From Chitinophaga pinensis (GTDB taxonomy: Bacteria; Bacteroidota; Bacteroidia; B-17B0; Aurantibacillaceae), in NCBI GenBank assembly GCA_945860225.1, contig CAMAPT010000015.1, positions 1-64,000 on the forward strand: a DNA stretch of 64,000 nucleotides, written 5' to 3'. The position numbers were made by a program, and so were the translations under genes. The number at the start of each line of letters is the position of its first letter. Positions within the stretch are counted from its first letter, which is position 1. Below the pieces are notes generated by a model, which had not been told where the DNA came from, ran no database searches, and saw only the letters and a program-made list of their open reading frames with translations. This document shows positions 44,661 through 53,421 of this stretch, one piece after another.

Positions 44661-45161
44661 ATGTTGAATATGATTAAAATACTAACTATCACCAAAAATA
44701 ATTGGCTTTTTTTTTGGATGGTATTAAATACACTAGCGCCATTATTTAGTTTTATGGGAGGTTATGGATTTATGTACTTTTTTGCTTTTTTTTATCCTTT
44801 AGCTCAAACATTTGCTATTAGTAAAATTCAATCTGTAAAATTTCCATGGCTCTGGATGGCTCAGTTTTTATATTGGTTATTACTTCTCATAATGTTTCAT
44901 GATCTAATTTACATTGTTATTGGAATACTAGTAAATTCTATTTTCGGACAATTACTTTTAAGAATTATGTTTGGTTCATTTGGCAGTTTTCATTGGTTAA
45001 AATGGAACACGATAGCGTTAATTTTTCCGATTCTTTCTTCACAAATATTAAAACATCAACATATTTCAAGTGATATTCTCGAAATTTTATTGATTGTTGG
45101 ATTATTTCTCTGTATTTCTTTTACTTCGGGTATTGGTTTAAATAAGGCTTACTGGAATTAA
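44661..45161 (+). CDS. hypothetical multi-pass membrane protein
   Basis: A 166-aa protein with four to five hydrophobic segments (NWLFFWMVLNTLAPLFSFMG near 13; MYFFAFFYPLAQTFAI near 38; FLYWLLLLIMFHDLIYIVIG near 68; later segments near 118 and 140). No charged motif or conserved site is recognised. An in-frame ATG three codons in (44670) is an alternative start. It lies between a terminator and the channel-like gene and may be a singleton. Confidence 0.5.
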   Translation: MLNMIKILTITKNNWLFFWMVLNTLAPLFSFMGGYGFMYFFAFFYPLAQTFAISKIQSVKFPWLWMAQFLYWLLLLIMFHDLIYIVIGILVNSIFGQLLLRIMFGSFGSFHWLKWNTIALIFPILSSQILKHQHISSDILEILLIVGLFLCISFTSGIGLNKAYWN

Positions 45162-45274
45162 TTTTACTCCCTATTAAAGCTTAAAGATTGAATGTGATGT
45201 CTAAGTAATAATCTTTCGTATAGTTTAAATAGATTGTTACTTTTAATAATTGTTAACTATCCTTACCTCTCATT

Positions 45275-46960
45275 ATGCTTAACGGACAATTACACGATGA
45301 TTATTTGCTGCGCTATTCGGTTGAAATGGAGCAAGATTTCTCTACTTTAACAAATACTGCCACAGTTACATTTTATGATGAGCACCAGCGTAAAGTAAGC
45401 CGAATCCATCTAGCCGTAGTTAGTAAAGAAACCATATATGATTGGATAAAAAACAATCAGCCTATTCATTTACAAGCCTGTTATGTAAAAGATTTTTCTC
45501 TTTCGGAGTTTCGTAAGTTGCAAAATTTAAAAGAGGATGAGTTGGTTACTTTGCACGACTTAAAGGCAATTCATACTTTTTTTGATGGCGAATCGACCAT
45601 TGATTTTAGTTGTTCGGTTTTCGAAGGGAAACAGACCATTTTTGATCATAGTGTTTTTGGAAATGGATATACTAATTTTTCATATTCTGATTTTGGCCAC
45701 GGCCATGTATCATTTAAGCATAGCAAGTTTGGAAGCGGGGCCACTAATTTTCAGTCGGTTCGGTTTGGAGATGGCGATATTTCGTTTGAAGAAACCAATT
45801 TTGGGAATGGTAATTTAAGTTTTGCTGACGCTCATTTTAGCAATGGTCATGTGCATTTCAAAAACACACTTTTCGGAAACGGTCACATCGATTTTAAATT
45901 TGCCAAATTTGCATTAGGTGATATTTCTTTTGAGCGAGCTACATTTGGGGTAGGAAAGAAAGACTTTAAAAAAGTAGAGTTCGGAGGAGGCCGCATTGAT
46001 TTTAGGCGAGTAGAATTTAATGATGGCGATGTGTTGTTTGAAGGCGTTGAATTTGGTAATGGTAAAATCAATTTTAGGGGATCGGTATTTGGAAAAGGGC
46101 ATGTAGGATTTGAATACGCTGATTTTGCAAATGGAGAGGCCATTTTTGATTATGTAGATTTTGGGACAGGTAATTTGAGTTTTTACCAAGCCAAAGCAGC
46201 CCATATTTCTTTTAGAAATTGTCCTTTTAACTGTTACATTGATTTGCGATTTAAAGCTTGTAAAATTGCCAATTTGAGTAATGCTGTTATTCGCGATATA
46301 GTTGATATAAAACCAGAACGCGACCATGTTCATATCAGAGAGCTTAACATAACCGATACGCGTATTTTAGGTCGTTTATTCATTAATTGGCGAGAAAATG
46401 AGGTTTTTCATTTAATTTATAACCAGAAAAAAAGCAGCCATTTTCAAAAAGCAGAACAATTCAGAATACTCAAAGAAAATTTCAGGGTAAATGGTCAGTA
46501 CGAAGATGAAGATGCGGCTTACATCGAATTTAAACGCTGCGAAGCAAAGGCACTTTTAGAAGAAGAAAAAAAATCGACGTTTATCGTCAAACTATGCGCA
46601 TACCCAAAGTATGCGTTTCAAAATTATGTGTTTGATTTTGTTGGCCGATACGCTACAGCGCCTACTCGCGTATTGCTGAATGCGGTATTGGCCGTATGTA
46701 TGTTTGGATTAGTTTATTACGGTTTTACGGTTGGTTTAAAAACATTTGGAACCATAGAAACCACTTTACCAAACCACTTGAATCATGTTCAGGAATTTTG
46801 GAATTGCATGTACTATAGCGCTATTACTTTTTTTACCATTGGATATGGAGATTATTTTCCATACGGTATTTTAAAGGCCGTAGCCGCTTTCGAAGGCTTT
46901 TCAGGGGTATTTTTAATGAGTTATTTTACAGTAGCTTTTGTCAGGAAAATTTTAAGATAG
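45275..46960 (+). CDS. K+-channel-like protein with a 12-residue-repeat solenoid
   Basis: A 561-aa protein in three parts. Residues 1-115 are a mixed N-terminal domain ending in a degenerate repeat. Residues 116-307 are sixteen gap-free 12-residue units, F-x-x-G-x-x-x-F-x-x-x-x, where Phe recurs at positions 1 and 8 and Gly at 4 in nearly every unit (for example FGDGDISFEETN, FGNGHIDFKFAK). This should form a narrow beta-solenoid with a Phe-lined core. After a linker with coiled-coil character (HFQKAEQFRILKENF), two membrane helices flank a pore loop with the selectivity filter TIGYGD (521-526), typical of K+ channels. Pentapeptide-repeat channels are known in bacteria; this 12-residue form I do not recognise. 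Confidence 0.85.
   Translation: MLNGQLHDDYLLRYSVEMEQDFSTLTNTATVTFYDEHQRKVSRIHLAVVSKETIYDWIKNNQPIHLQACYVKDFSLSEFRKLQNLKEDELVTLHDLKAIHTFFDGESTIDFSCSVFEGKQTIFDHSVFGNGYTNFSYSDFGHGHVSFKHSKFGSGATNFQSVRFGDGDISFEETNFGNGNLSFADAHFSNGHVHFKNTLFGNGHIDFKFAKFALGDISFERATFGVGKKDFKKVEFGGGRIDFRRVEFNDGDVLFEGVEFGNGKINFRGSVFGKGHVGFEYADFANGEAIFDYVDFGTGNLSFYQAKAAHISFRNCPFNCYIDLRFKACKIANLSNAVIRDIVDIKPERDHVHIRELNITDTRILGRLFINWRENEVFHLIYNQKKSSHFQKAEQFRILKENFRVNGQYEDEDAAYIEFKRCEAKALLEEEKKSTFIVKLCAYPKYAFQNYVFDFVGRYATAPTRVLLNAVLAVCMFGLVYYGFTVGLKTFGTIETTLPNHLNHVQEFWNCMYYSAITFFTIGYGDYFPYGILKAVAAFEGFSGVFLMSYFTVAFVRKILR
45620..46195 (+). repeat. sixteen 36-bp coding repeats (12-residue units)
   Basis: Sixteen consecutive 36-base units encode residues 116-307 of the channel-like protein. 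The protein pattern is strict but the DNA copies differ widely at synonymous positions, so the array is old and held by selection on the protein rather than being a recent expansion. Confidence 0.9.
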
Positions 46961-46972
46961 TTTTTTGTAAAA

Positions 46973-47548
46973 CTATTTCCCGGCCCCAACAGAAAACAAG
47001 CGGCTAATAGGCGTTGATTTCCCATTTTCAGAAAACACACCGTGCTCAAAACTTTTAACATCCTCTATGGTATAAAATGCTTTTGGCGTATGTTTTTGAA
47101 TCAGGTTTAGCACAGACTTTTTATTCGCACGTTTCACAATCGTAAATATGAGTTTAACAGGCCCCATAGCACCTTGTCCATCTACTACAGTAACTCCTTG
47201 ATGCGTGTTTTTTAATGCCTCCGTAAGCTCCAAAATAGGCTCATTGGTAATAATACGAACCATTTGCGTACCTATAGCTAATCGCTCTTCAATGTACATG
47301 CCCAAATAGGTGCCGGCACTAAAACCACCTGCCCAAGCAATAAAACAAGCTAAATTATCTAAATGACTAAATACTTGCCTCATAGCTACTAACCAAATTA
47401 ATACCTCAAAAAAACCCAATATTGGTACAATTTTACGCAAGCCTTTCGAAACAAAAATATGCCGTATGGTTGCCATGGTTACATCGCCCAACCTTGATAA
47501 AAAAATGAGAATGGGTAATATAATCCAGTTAAAATAATCAAATTCCAT
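46973..47548 (-). CDS. UPF0316/DUF2179 membrane protein
   Basis: A 191-aa protein with three N-terminal membrane segments (about 9-24, 38-57 and 66-88) and a C-terminal cytoplasmic DUF2179 domain (about 105-170) with VTVVDGQGAMGPVKLIFTIV. SRLGDVTMATIRHIFVSKG is the UPF0316 opening (DUF5698). The family is conserved but of unknown function; DUF2179 resembles small ligand-binding modules. It is convergent with the channel-like gene, with only 12 bases between stops. Confidence 0.85.
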   Translation of the reverse strand: MEFDYFNWIILPILIFLSRLGDVTMATIRHIFVSKGLRKIVPILGFFEVLIWLVAMRQVFSHLDNLACFIAWAGGFSAGTYLGMYIEERLAIGTQMVRIITNEPILELTEALKNTHQGVTVVDGQGAMGPVKLIFTIVKRANKKSVLNLIQKHTPKAFYTIEDVKSFEHGVFSENGKSTPISRLFSVGAGK

Positions 47549-47638
47549 ATTCGCGAAAATAATTTAACTGAGCGTTTAAATAGGTATCATTACCTTTAAT
47601 TATCAATAACAGATTGTTTAAACAATACTATCTTTTAA

Positions 47639-47959
47639 CAAAAAACATTTTTCAATAACACTGAACTTTATCGTATCGAAACCACACAAGAACATACCGA
47701 TTTAAATGTCCCAAAACAAAGCAAACGTATTGGGAAATTTTTCAGACGTTTATTTTTAACGCTGCTTATTTCTATTAGTTCTATTATTGGTATTAGTGTA
47801 TCGTTAGTATTCATTTATGAGGAAGAAGTTATCAATTTAATTATTAAAGAGCTGAATAAGCATTTAAATGCAGAGGTACGAATAGACCCTAAAAATATTG
47901 ATTTAACGATTATTCATTCTTTTCCAAGTTGCGCCCTTGAGTTTAAAGAACTCACGGCG
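47639..47959 (+). other. in-frame N-terminal extension of the AsmA-like gene without a standard start
   Basis: The frame of the AsmA-like gene stays open for 107 codons upstream of its first ATG, back to a TAA at 47636. The extension encodes a basic stretch (KQSKRIGKFFRRLF), a hydrophobic helix (LTLLISISSIIGISVSLVFI) and AsmA-like sequence (VRIDPKNIDLTIIHSF), all expected of this family. It contains no ATG, GTG or TTG in frame. Either a rare ATT/ATC start is used or a small indel has removed the true start. Confidence 0.6.
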
Positions 47960-50296
47960 ATGGATTCGAAAGATTTTGAAACAAAAGATACCTTATTGTT
48001 TGCCAAGCGACTGGCATTAGATTTTAACATCAAAGATTTATTTAATAAAAATTACACGATTCGGAAAATAGAACTCGAAAATGCTCAATGCCATTTGAAG
48101 GTCGATAAAAACGGAATCGTTAATTACTTGATTTGGAAATCGGATGGAGCAAAACAAGCGGGAGACAGCTTAAAATTTGCTTTGCAAAAAATCAGTCTAA
48201 CAAATGTTGACCTGACTTATAAAAATAGTCAACACAAAATCAAACTCAGCACGTCTATTAAGGAATTGGTTTTTAAAGGACATTTTAGCGAGCATCAATA
48301 TGTTTTAAAAACAGACGGAAAAACCTATGTGAATGTGTTTCAAGTTGGTAACATAAAATACCTTAATAACAAAAATTTGTCCTTTAACGTCGAAATTGAT
48401 GTAAACGGTTCTACCTATTCTATTAGGCACTCCGAAACAGCTATCAATAAAACCCAATTGGCCAGCAGTGGAACCTTTGTTGTTAAAGACAGCTTGCAAT
48501 CGTTAGACATAAATTTTAGTGGTAAAAAACTTGATATTTCAACAACGCTATCATTATTACCTGAAAAATTTAAGCACCAAATCAACGATTATGAAAGCGA
48601 TGGTGAATTTTATGCTTCCGGAGAGTGTCATTACAAAGTGGGCAAACCTTTCAATATCCGTTCTCAATTTGGTATTAAAAAAGCAACGATTACTCATACC
48701 GGAAAAAACGCGACACTTACGAATGTGAATTTATCAGGAAGTGTTATCGTTAATGAAAATAGAAGTGTGCTGACACTCAAAAACATTTCAGCGCAGCTCA
48801 ATAATAACTCATTTAGCGGCGATATGGAATTAACTAATTTCAAGGACCCTTATTTGAAATTGAAAATGTCTGCCAGTACTAAGCTCGAAGAGTTAATGGA
48901 TTTTTATTCAATTGATACCTTGGAAAACGCTAGCGGAAACATTCATGTAGAAGCAGAAATTGAAGGATTGATAGCCGATTTAAAAACAAATGCTTATAGT
49001 CCTGGTATTAAGGCTTCCGGAAAGGCCAATGTACATGCCTTAAAAGCTAAGTTTAAACAGTCGGAAAAAGAAATTAATATTCCCGAAGGAGAATTAGCCT
49101 TGAATAACAGGAATTTGAATGTTTATAATTTGAAATTAATTAAAGGGCATTCGGATGTGGTGTTATTAGGCGAATTGCCCAATTTTTTAGGCTATTTGTT
49201 TGATAATAAAGAGCCTTTAACCATTAATGCTAAATTAGTAAGCGACAAATTTGAAGTAGAAGATTTTTTGTTTGGAGCCGGTCAATCGAGTCATACCGAA
49301 TCGGTATCCATTTCTGATAATTTGAATCTTAATGTGCTTGTGGATGTAAAGCATCTGACTTTTGGTAAATTTTCGGCCATGAATTTTAATGGAAATTTGT
49401 TGCTGAAAAATCAAAAAATAGCACTAAAAGATGTGGTTTTGGAGGCTGCGGACGGAGATATTAAATTGAATACCATTATAGATGCAAGTCATGAACACCT
49501 TAAAGTTTCGGGTAGGTGTGAATTAAACAAAATGAATATTCAAAAGTTATTTATCCAATTAAATAATTTTGGTCAATCCGTTATTCAAGACCACCATTTA
49601 AAGGGATTTGTTACTTCAACTATTGATTTTTCCGCTATTTGGGATAATCAGTTAAAGGTCGATTTAGGAACTATCCAAGTTAGTAGCAACTTGTTAATTG
49701 AGCGTGGAGAATTGATAGGCCTGAAATCGTTGGAAAGTTTGGCTAAATACATAGATGTTAACGAGTTAAAGCATATTAAATTTTCAACACTACAAAGTGC
49801 CATTGATATCAAAAATAAAATCATCACAATACCAAAAACGTCTATTAAATCGAATGCCATTAATCTCGAATTATGGGGTAAACATACCTTTGAAAATCAA
49901 ATTGACTATCACATTCAATTGTTATTGAGTGAATTATTGGCAAAAAAACAGAGAGTTAACAAAAGTTTTGATGACGAATTATCGGTCATTGAACACGATC
50001 CTGAAAACAGACGTTCTGTATTTATTCTGATGACGGGGTCTATCGATAATCCAATCATCAAATACGATAAAAAAGGAGCTAAAGAAAAAATTAAAGAAGA
50101 TATTAGACAAGAAAAACAAAACTTAAAACAACTATTAAGAGAAGAATTTGGTTTCTTTAAAAAAGACAGCTTGAAACCAAGCAAAACGGAAGAAAAATCA
50201 AATCAAAAATTTGAAATACAATTTGGTGATGAAAAACCAAAATCACCAAAGTCACTTCAGCCTAAAAAGAAAGATGACGAAGATGAAGATTTTTAA
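47960..50296 (+). CDS. AsmA-like protein (C-terminal 778 aa from first ATG)
   Basis: AsmA-family proteins are large, inner-membrane-anchored periplasmic proteins implicated in phospholipid and outer-membrane homeostasis. From the first ATG at 47960 the sequence enters mid-domain (LAFAKRLALDFNIKDLFNKN pattern; here LLFAKRLALDFNIKDLF), continues with repeated beta-strand blocks (VTLKNISAQLNN-type; LKMNIQKLF-like near 520) and ends with a charged Lys/Asp/Glu tail (KKKDDEDEDF). The membrane anchor lies in the upstream extension at 47639-47959, so 47960 is probably not the real start. Without that anchor the protein would not be exported. Confidence 0.75.
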   Translation: MDSKDFETKDTLLFAKRLALDFNIKDLFNKNYTIRKIELENAQCHLKVDKNGIVNYLIWKSDGAKQAGDSLKFALQKISLTNVDLTYKNSQHKIKLSTSIKELVFKGHFSEHQYVLKTDGKTYVNVFQVGNIKYLNNKNLSFNVEIDVNGSTYSIRHSETAINKTQLASSGTFVVKDSLQSLDINFSGKKLDISTTLSLLPEKFKHQINDYESDGEFYASGECHYKVGKPFNIRSQFGIKKATITHTGKNATLTNVNLSGSVIVNENRSVLTLKNISAQLNNNSFSGDMELTNFKDPYLKLKMSASTKLEELMDFYSIDTLENASGNIHVEAEIEGLIADLKTNAYSPGIKASGKANVHALKAKFKQSEKEINIPEGELALNNRNLNVYNLKLIKGHSDVVLLGELPNFLGYLFDNKEPLTINAKLVSDKFEVEDFLFGAGQSSHTESVSISDNLNLNVLVDVKHLTFGKFSAMNFNGNLLLKNQKIALKDVVLEAADGDIKLNTIIDASHEHLKVSGRCELNKMNIQKLFIQLNNFGQSVIQDHHLKGFVTSTIDFSAIWDNQLKVDLGTIQVSSNLLIERGELIGLKSLESLAKYIDVNELKHIKFSTLQSAIDIKNKIITIPKTSIKSNAINLELWGKHTFENQIDYHIQLLLSELLAKKQRVNKSFDDELSVIEHDPENRRSVFILMTGSIDNPIIKYDKKGAKEKIKEDIRQEKQNLKQLLREEFGFFKKDSLKPSKTEEKSNQKFEIQFGDEKPKSPKSLQPKKKDDEDEDF

Positions 50297-50334
50297 TACA
50301 TAAAACCTTCATCGTGTATCTTTTATAAGTTGAT

Positions 50335-51474
50335 TTACAAGGTGCAGATAATCTCGGCCGCTTTTTCGAGCGTTTCATCTTTTTTAGCAAAGCAAAAACG
50401 CAATAATTGTTGTTGTTTTTGATCGCTATAAAAAACAGACAATGGAATGGTGGCTAAGCCCTTTTGCTTAGTTAATCGGATAGCAAAATCTATGTCCTTT
50501 TCTTCCGTAATATGTTTGTAATTTAATAATTGAAAATAAGTTCCCGAGCAGGGTTCGAGCAGAAAGCGAGACCCTGAAACTAACGAACGGAAGTAATCTC
50601 GTTTGGCTTGATAAAAATGATGAAGCTCTTGGTAGGTCGACGCATCTTTCAGGTATTCAGCTAATGCCAATTGTAATGGATGATTGACACAAAACACCAG
50701 GTATTGGTGTATTTTACGAAATTCGTTCATTAATTCTTTTGGAGCCGCTACGTATCCCAATTTCCAGCCGGTTGCATGAACCGTTTTCCCAAAAGATGAA
50801 ACAATGATACTTTGTTTGGCCAAAGTTGGGAAACGGGCAACACTTTGGTGTTTTTTGCCGTCAAAACACATGTGCTCATATACTTCATCGCTGATGACTA
50901 GTATGTCTTTATCTTTCACTAAGGCTTGAAGTTGTAATAAATCATCTTCGCCAAGAGTTGTACCACTTGGATTATGCGGCGAATTAATGATAATCATTTT
51001 GGTTTGGTTGGTGATGGTGTTTTTTACCACATCCCAATTAATTGTAAAATTTGGGTATTCTAGGGTTATCGGTTTTACAATACCTCCATGTACTTCGATG
51101 GCAGGGATATAAGAGTCGTAAGCCGGCTCAAAAACAATGACCTCATCGCCTTGATTAATAAATGCGGCAATACTTGTATAAATACCTTGAGTAGCTCCTG
51201 CCGTAATTGTTATGTCCGTTTCAGGATGATAATTGGCATTGTAACAATTTTGTAACAATTCACAAATGGTTTCCCTTAATGATAAAGCACCCGGAAGAGG
51301 CGCATATTGATTGAAACCTGAAATATGTTTTCTAACAAATTCGAGTAATTGAGGATGACAATCATAATCTGGAAAACCTTGAGAGAGGTTAATTGCCTGG
51401 TGTTCTTTGGCCAACCCACTCATAACAGCAAAAATGGAGGTTCCGGTGTGAGGTAATTTTGAAATTATTTTCAT
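50335..51474 (-). CDS. PLP-dependent aminotransferase, methionine aminotransferase (YbdL)-like
   Basis: A class I/II fold-type I aminotransferase of 379 aa. The PLP Lys lies in VSSFGKTVHATGWKLGYV near 227, with the usual downstream Arg-type phosphate contacts. NLSQGFPDYDCHPQLLEFV, TAGATQGIYTSIAAF and INSPHNPSGTTL are diagnostic. It matches the YbdL/KAT-type group, which uses methionine or kynurenine and 2-oxo acids. It is monocistronic and convergent with the AsmA-like gene. Confidence 0.9.
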   Translation of the reverse strand: MKIISKLPHTGTSIFAVMSGLAKEHQAINLSQGFPDYDCHPQLLEFVRKHISGFNQYAPLPGALSLRETICELLQNCYNANYHPETDITITAGATQGIYTSIAAFINQGDEVIVFEPAYDSYIPAIEVHGGIVKPITLEYPNFTINWDVVKNTITNQTKMIIINSPHNPSGTTLGEDDLLQLQALVKDKDILVISDEVYEHMCFDGKKHQSVARFPTLAKQSIIVSSFGKTVHATGWKLGYVAAPKELMNEFRKIHQYLVFCVNHPLQLALAEYLKDASTYQELHHFYQAKRDYFRSLVSGSRFLLEPCSGTYFQLLNYKHITEEKDIDFAIRLTKQKGLATIPLSVFYSDQKQQQLLRFCFAKKDETLEKAAEIICTL

Positions 51475-51507
51475 TTTATTTATAAAAATTACAGCAAGTT
51501 GCTAAAA

Positions 51508-51545
51508 AAATCTTATTTTTGCTATCCGTTTAAGAAATAAGATTT
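51508..51545. repeat. perfect 11-base inverted repeat upstream of the aminotransferase gene
   Basis: AAATCTTATTT (51508-51518) pairs with AAATAAGATTT (51535-51545) around a 16-base loop. It lies between divergently transcribed genes (aminotransferase and tRNA-Cys) and could be an operator. The left arm overlaps TATTTTTG (51514-51521), a match to the -7 consensus reading toward the tRNA. Confidence 0.35.
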
Positions 51546-51606
51546 AAGAATGTTGATTTAAAATTTTTTACTTCTACCTTCATATCTCCGAAATCTTAAA
51601 TTTTAT

Positions 51607-51677
51607 GGTCCTGTGGCCGAGCGGCTAGGCAGAGCTCTGCAAAAGCTTCTACAGCGGTTCGAATCCGCTCGGGACCT
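51607..51677 (+). tRNA. tRNA-Cys (GCA)
   Basis: A full cloverleaf. The acceptor arm GGTCCTG pairs with CGGGACC (one G-U). The anticodon loop is CTGCAAA with GCA. The T arm is GCGG-TTCGAAT-CCGC. The 3' CCA is not encoded. It is the only tRNA found in the window and is followed at once by a terminator. Confidence 0.95.
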
Positions 51678-51680
51678 CTA

Positions 51681-51710
51681 AAAAACCCCTGATTTTTCAG
51701 GGGTTTTTTG
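51681..51710 (+). terminator. intrinsic terminator after tRNA-Cys
   Basis: AAAACCCCTGA pairs with TCAGGGGTTTT around a short T-rich loop, followed by more T residues. It begins four bases after the tRNA. Confidence 0.9.
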
Positions 51711-51755
51711 TTTTCTTAATTTGAATGTTGTTTAAAACAGTTTCTTTTTCAAAAA

Positions 51756-52451
51756 ATGATAAAAGCCATAGCCATAGACGATGAACCTATCGCACTTAGG
51801 GTGATTGAACATTTTTGTCAAGACATCGAAGGCATAGATTTAGAAAAAACTTTTAATAATGCCCAAGATGGATTGAATTACTTAAATAGTTATCCTACAG
51901 ATTTGATTTTTTTGGATATCGATATGCCTCAAATAAATGGAGTGGATTTGTATAAGCAATTAAAACAAGATAGTGTGGTTGTTTTTATTACGGCTCATTC
52001 TGATTATGCGGTTCAGGGTTTTGATTTAAATGCCTTAGATTATTTACTCAAACCCTTCACATTTGAGCGATTTAAGAAAGCAACCGATAAGGCTAAAGAG
52101 TATTTTTCACAGTTTAGTTTACAAAAAACCTCAGGGCATATTTTTGTGAGAGCTGATTATAGTTTACAAAAAATCATCGTAGACGATATTTTGTTTATTG
52201 AAGCGTTGGATGATTATTTGAAAATTCATATAGAGGGTCAAAAAACCATCGTGGCGCGCATGACCATGAAAGCTATATTGGAAAAATTAGCTCACTCAGG
52301 TTTTATGAGGGTACATCGTTCTTACATAGTACCCGTTAAAAAAATTGAAAGTCTTCGAAATAAAACAATTATAATTAAAGAGGCATTAATACCAATAGGT
52401 AATAGCTACGAAGCAGAAATTTCGAAATATTTTAAAGACAAATCATCGTAA
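51756..52451 (+). CDS. LytTR-family response regulator
   Basis: A 231-aa two-domain regulator. The receiver domain (1-120) has D8/D9, the phospho-acceptor D54 in IFLDIDMPQINGVDLY, ITAHSDYAV and the conserved Lys in YLLKPF. The LytTR DNA-binding domain (about 130-230) has IFIEALDDYLKIHI-type sequence (here LFIEALDDYLKIHIEG) and FMRVHRSYIVPVKKI. No histidine kinase is adjacent, so it is an orphan or pairs with a distant kinase. Confidence 0.92.
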   Translation: MIKAIAIDDEPIALRVIEHFCQDIEGIDLEKTFNNAQDGLNYLNSYPTDLIFLDIDMPQINGVDLYKQLKQDSVVVFITAHSDYAVQGFDLNALDYLLKPFTFERFKKATDKAKEYFSQFSLQKTSGHIFVRADYSLQKIIVDDILFIEALDDYLKIHIEGQKTIVARMTMKAILEKLAHSGFMRVHRSYIVPVKKIESLRNKTIIIKEALIPIGNSYEAEISKYFKDKSS

Positions 52452-52500
52452 TGGGTAAACAATAATTGCCTATGGTTGTTAAAGAATAAAAAACCGAACC

Positions 52501-53421
52501 ATGCCTACCCAATATGCTATAAAGGATTTAGAAAGACTTTCAGGAATAAAGGCGCACACCTTACGTATATGGGAACAACGTTATGGTATTTTAAAACCTG
52601 AACGTACCGACACGAATATTCGTTATTATACTTCCGAAGATTTAAAACGAATATTAAATATTTCATTGCTTAATAACAATGGTTTCAAGATTTCTAAAAT
52701 AGCTAAATTACCAGAAGATGAAATTATCCGATTAGCTCAATCCATATTGAATAATTTCAATAAAGAAAGTGATCAAATAGATAATTTGGTGCTGTGTATG
52801 ATGGAAATGAATGAATCTAAATTTGAAAAAATTATCTCCAATTGTATCATTCATTTCGGGTTTGAAAGCACTATCGAAAAAATTGTTTTTCCTTTTATGA
52901 GGCAAATCGGAAATATGTGGCAAGTGGGTATGGTAAATGTGGCTCAAGAGCATTTTATTTCTCATTTAGTTCGTCAAAAAATTATTGTAGGTATTGATGG
53001 ATTGTACCCTGAACCTTTGGCCAATCCTAAGACATTTTTATTGTATCTTCCTACAAATGAATTGCATGAATTGGGCTTATTGTATTGCCATTTTTTAATA
53101 AAATCAAAAGGGCACAAATGCCTTTATTTAGGACAGTCGGTTCCTTTTGACGACGTTCTGTCTACTTCTGATATTTTACATCCGGATGTGATTGTAACCA
53201 CGTTTACTAATCCAATGGATGGAATCTCTATTCAGGAATATTTGAATAATTTATCTAAGGCTTTCCCTAAAGCAAGTATCATGTTGTCGGGACGAGTATT
53301 TTTTGATGGAAATGAAACGATTAAACTTCCAAAGAATGCTTTTTTGTTTCATTCTCACGAACAGTTTAAAAATGTCCTGCATAGTGTTAACTTTGCATTT
53401 AATGCGTATAAACCTAATTAA
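52501..53421 (+). CDS. MerR-family regulator with B12-binding domain, CarH/LitR-like
   Basis: A 306-aa regulator. The MerR helix-turn-helix is at 5-75 (AIKDLERLSGIKAHTLRIWE, then RYYTSEDLKR). A helical bundle follows with W140 and E150-H151 in a W-x9-E-H arrangement, as in the adenosylcobalamin photoreceptor CarH. The cobalamin-binding Rossmann domain has E-L-H189-E-L-G, matching the [D/E]xHxxG axial-ligand motif. It should be a light-sensitive or B12-dependent repressor. No carotenoid or photolyase genes lie nearby. Confidence 0.87.
   Translation: MPTQYAIKDLERLSGIKAHTLRIWEQRYGILKPERTDTNIRYYTSEDLKRILNISLLNNNGFKISKIAKLPEDEIIRLAQSILNNFNKESDQIDNLVLCMMEMNESKFEKIISNCIIHFGFESTIEKIVFPFMRQIGNMWQVGMVNVAQEHFISHLVRQKIIVGIDGLYPEPLANPKTFLLYLPTNELHELGLLYCHFLIKSKGHKCLYLGQSVPFDDVLSTSDILHPDVIVTTFTNPMDGISIQEYLNNLSKAFPKASIMLSGRVFFDGNETIKLPKNAFLFHSHEQFKNVLHSVNFAFNAYKPN

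Noticed and set aside
45182-45215. inverted repeat AAAGATT/AATCTTT upstream of the channel-like gene
   Set aside because: Seven-base arms in very AT-rich DNA with a 20-base loop; likely chance.
45914-46333. open frames on the - strand opposite the 12-residue repeat region
   Set aside because: Long antisense frames are expected from the 36-bp periodicity; the sense frame has a clear protein pattern and a pore domain.
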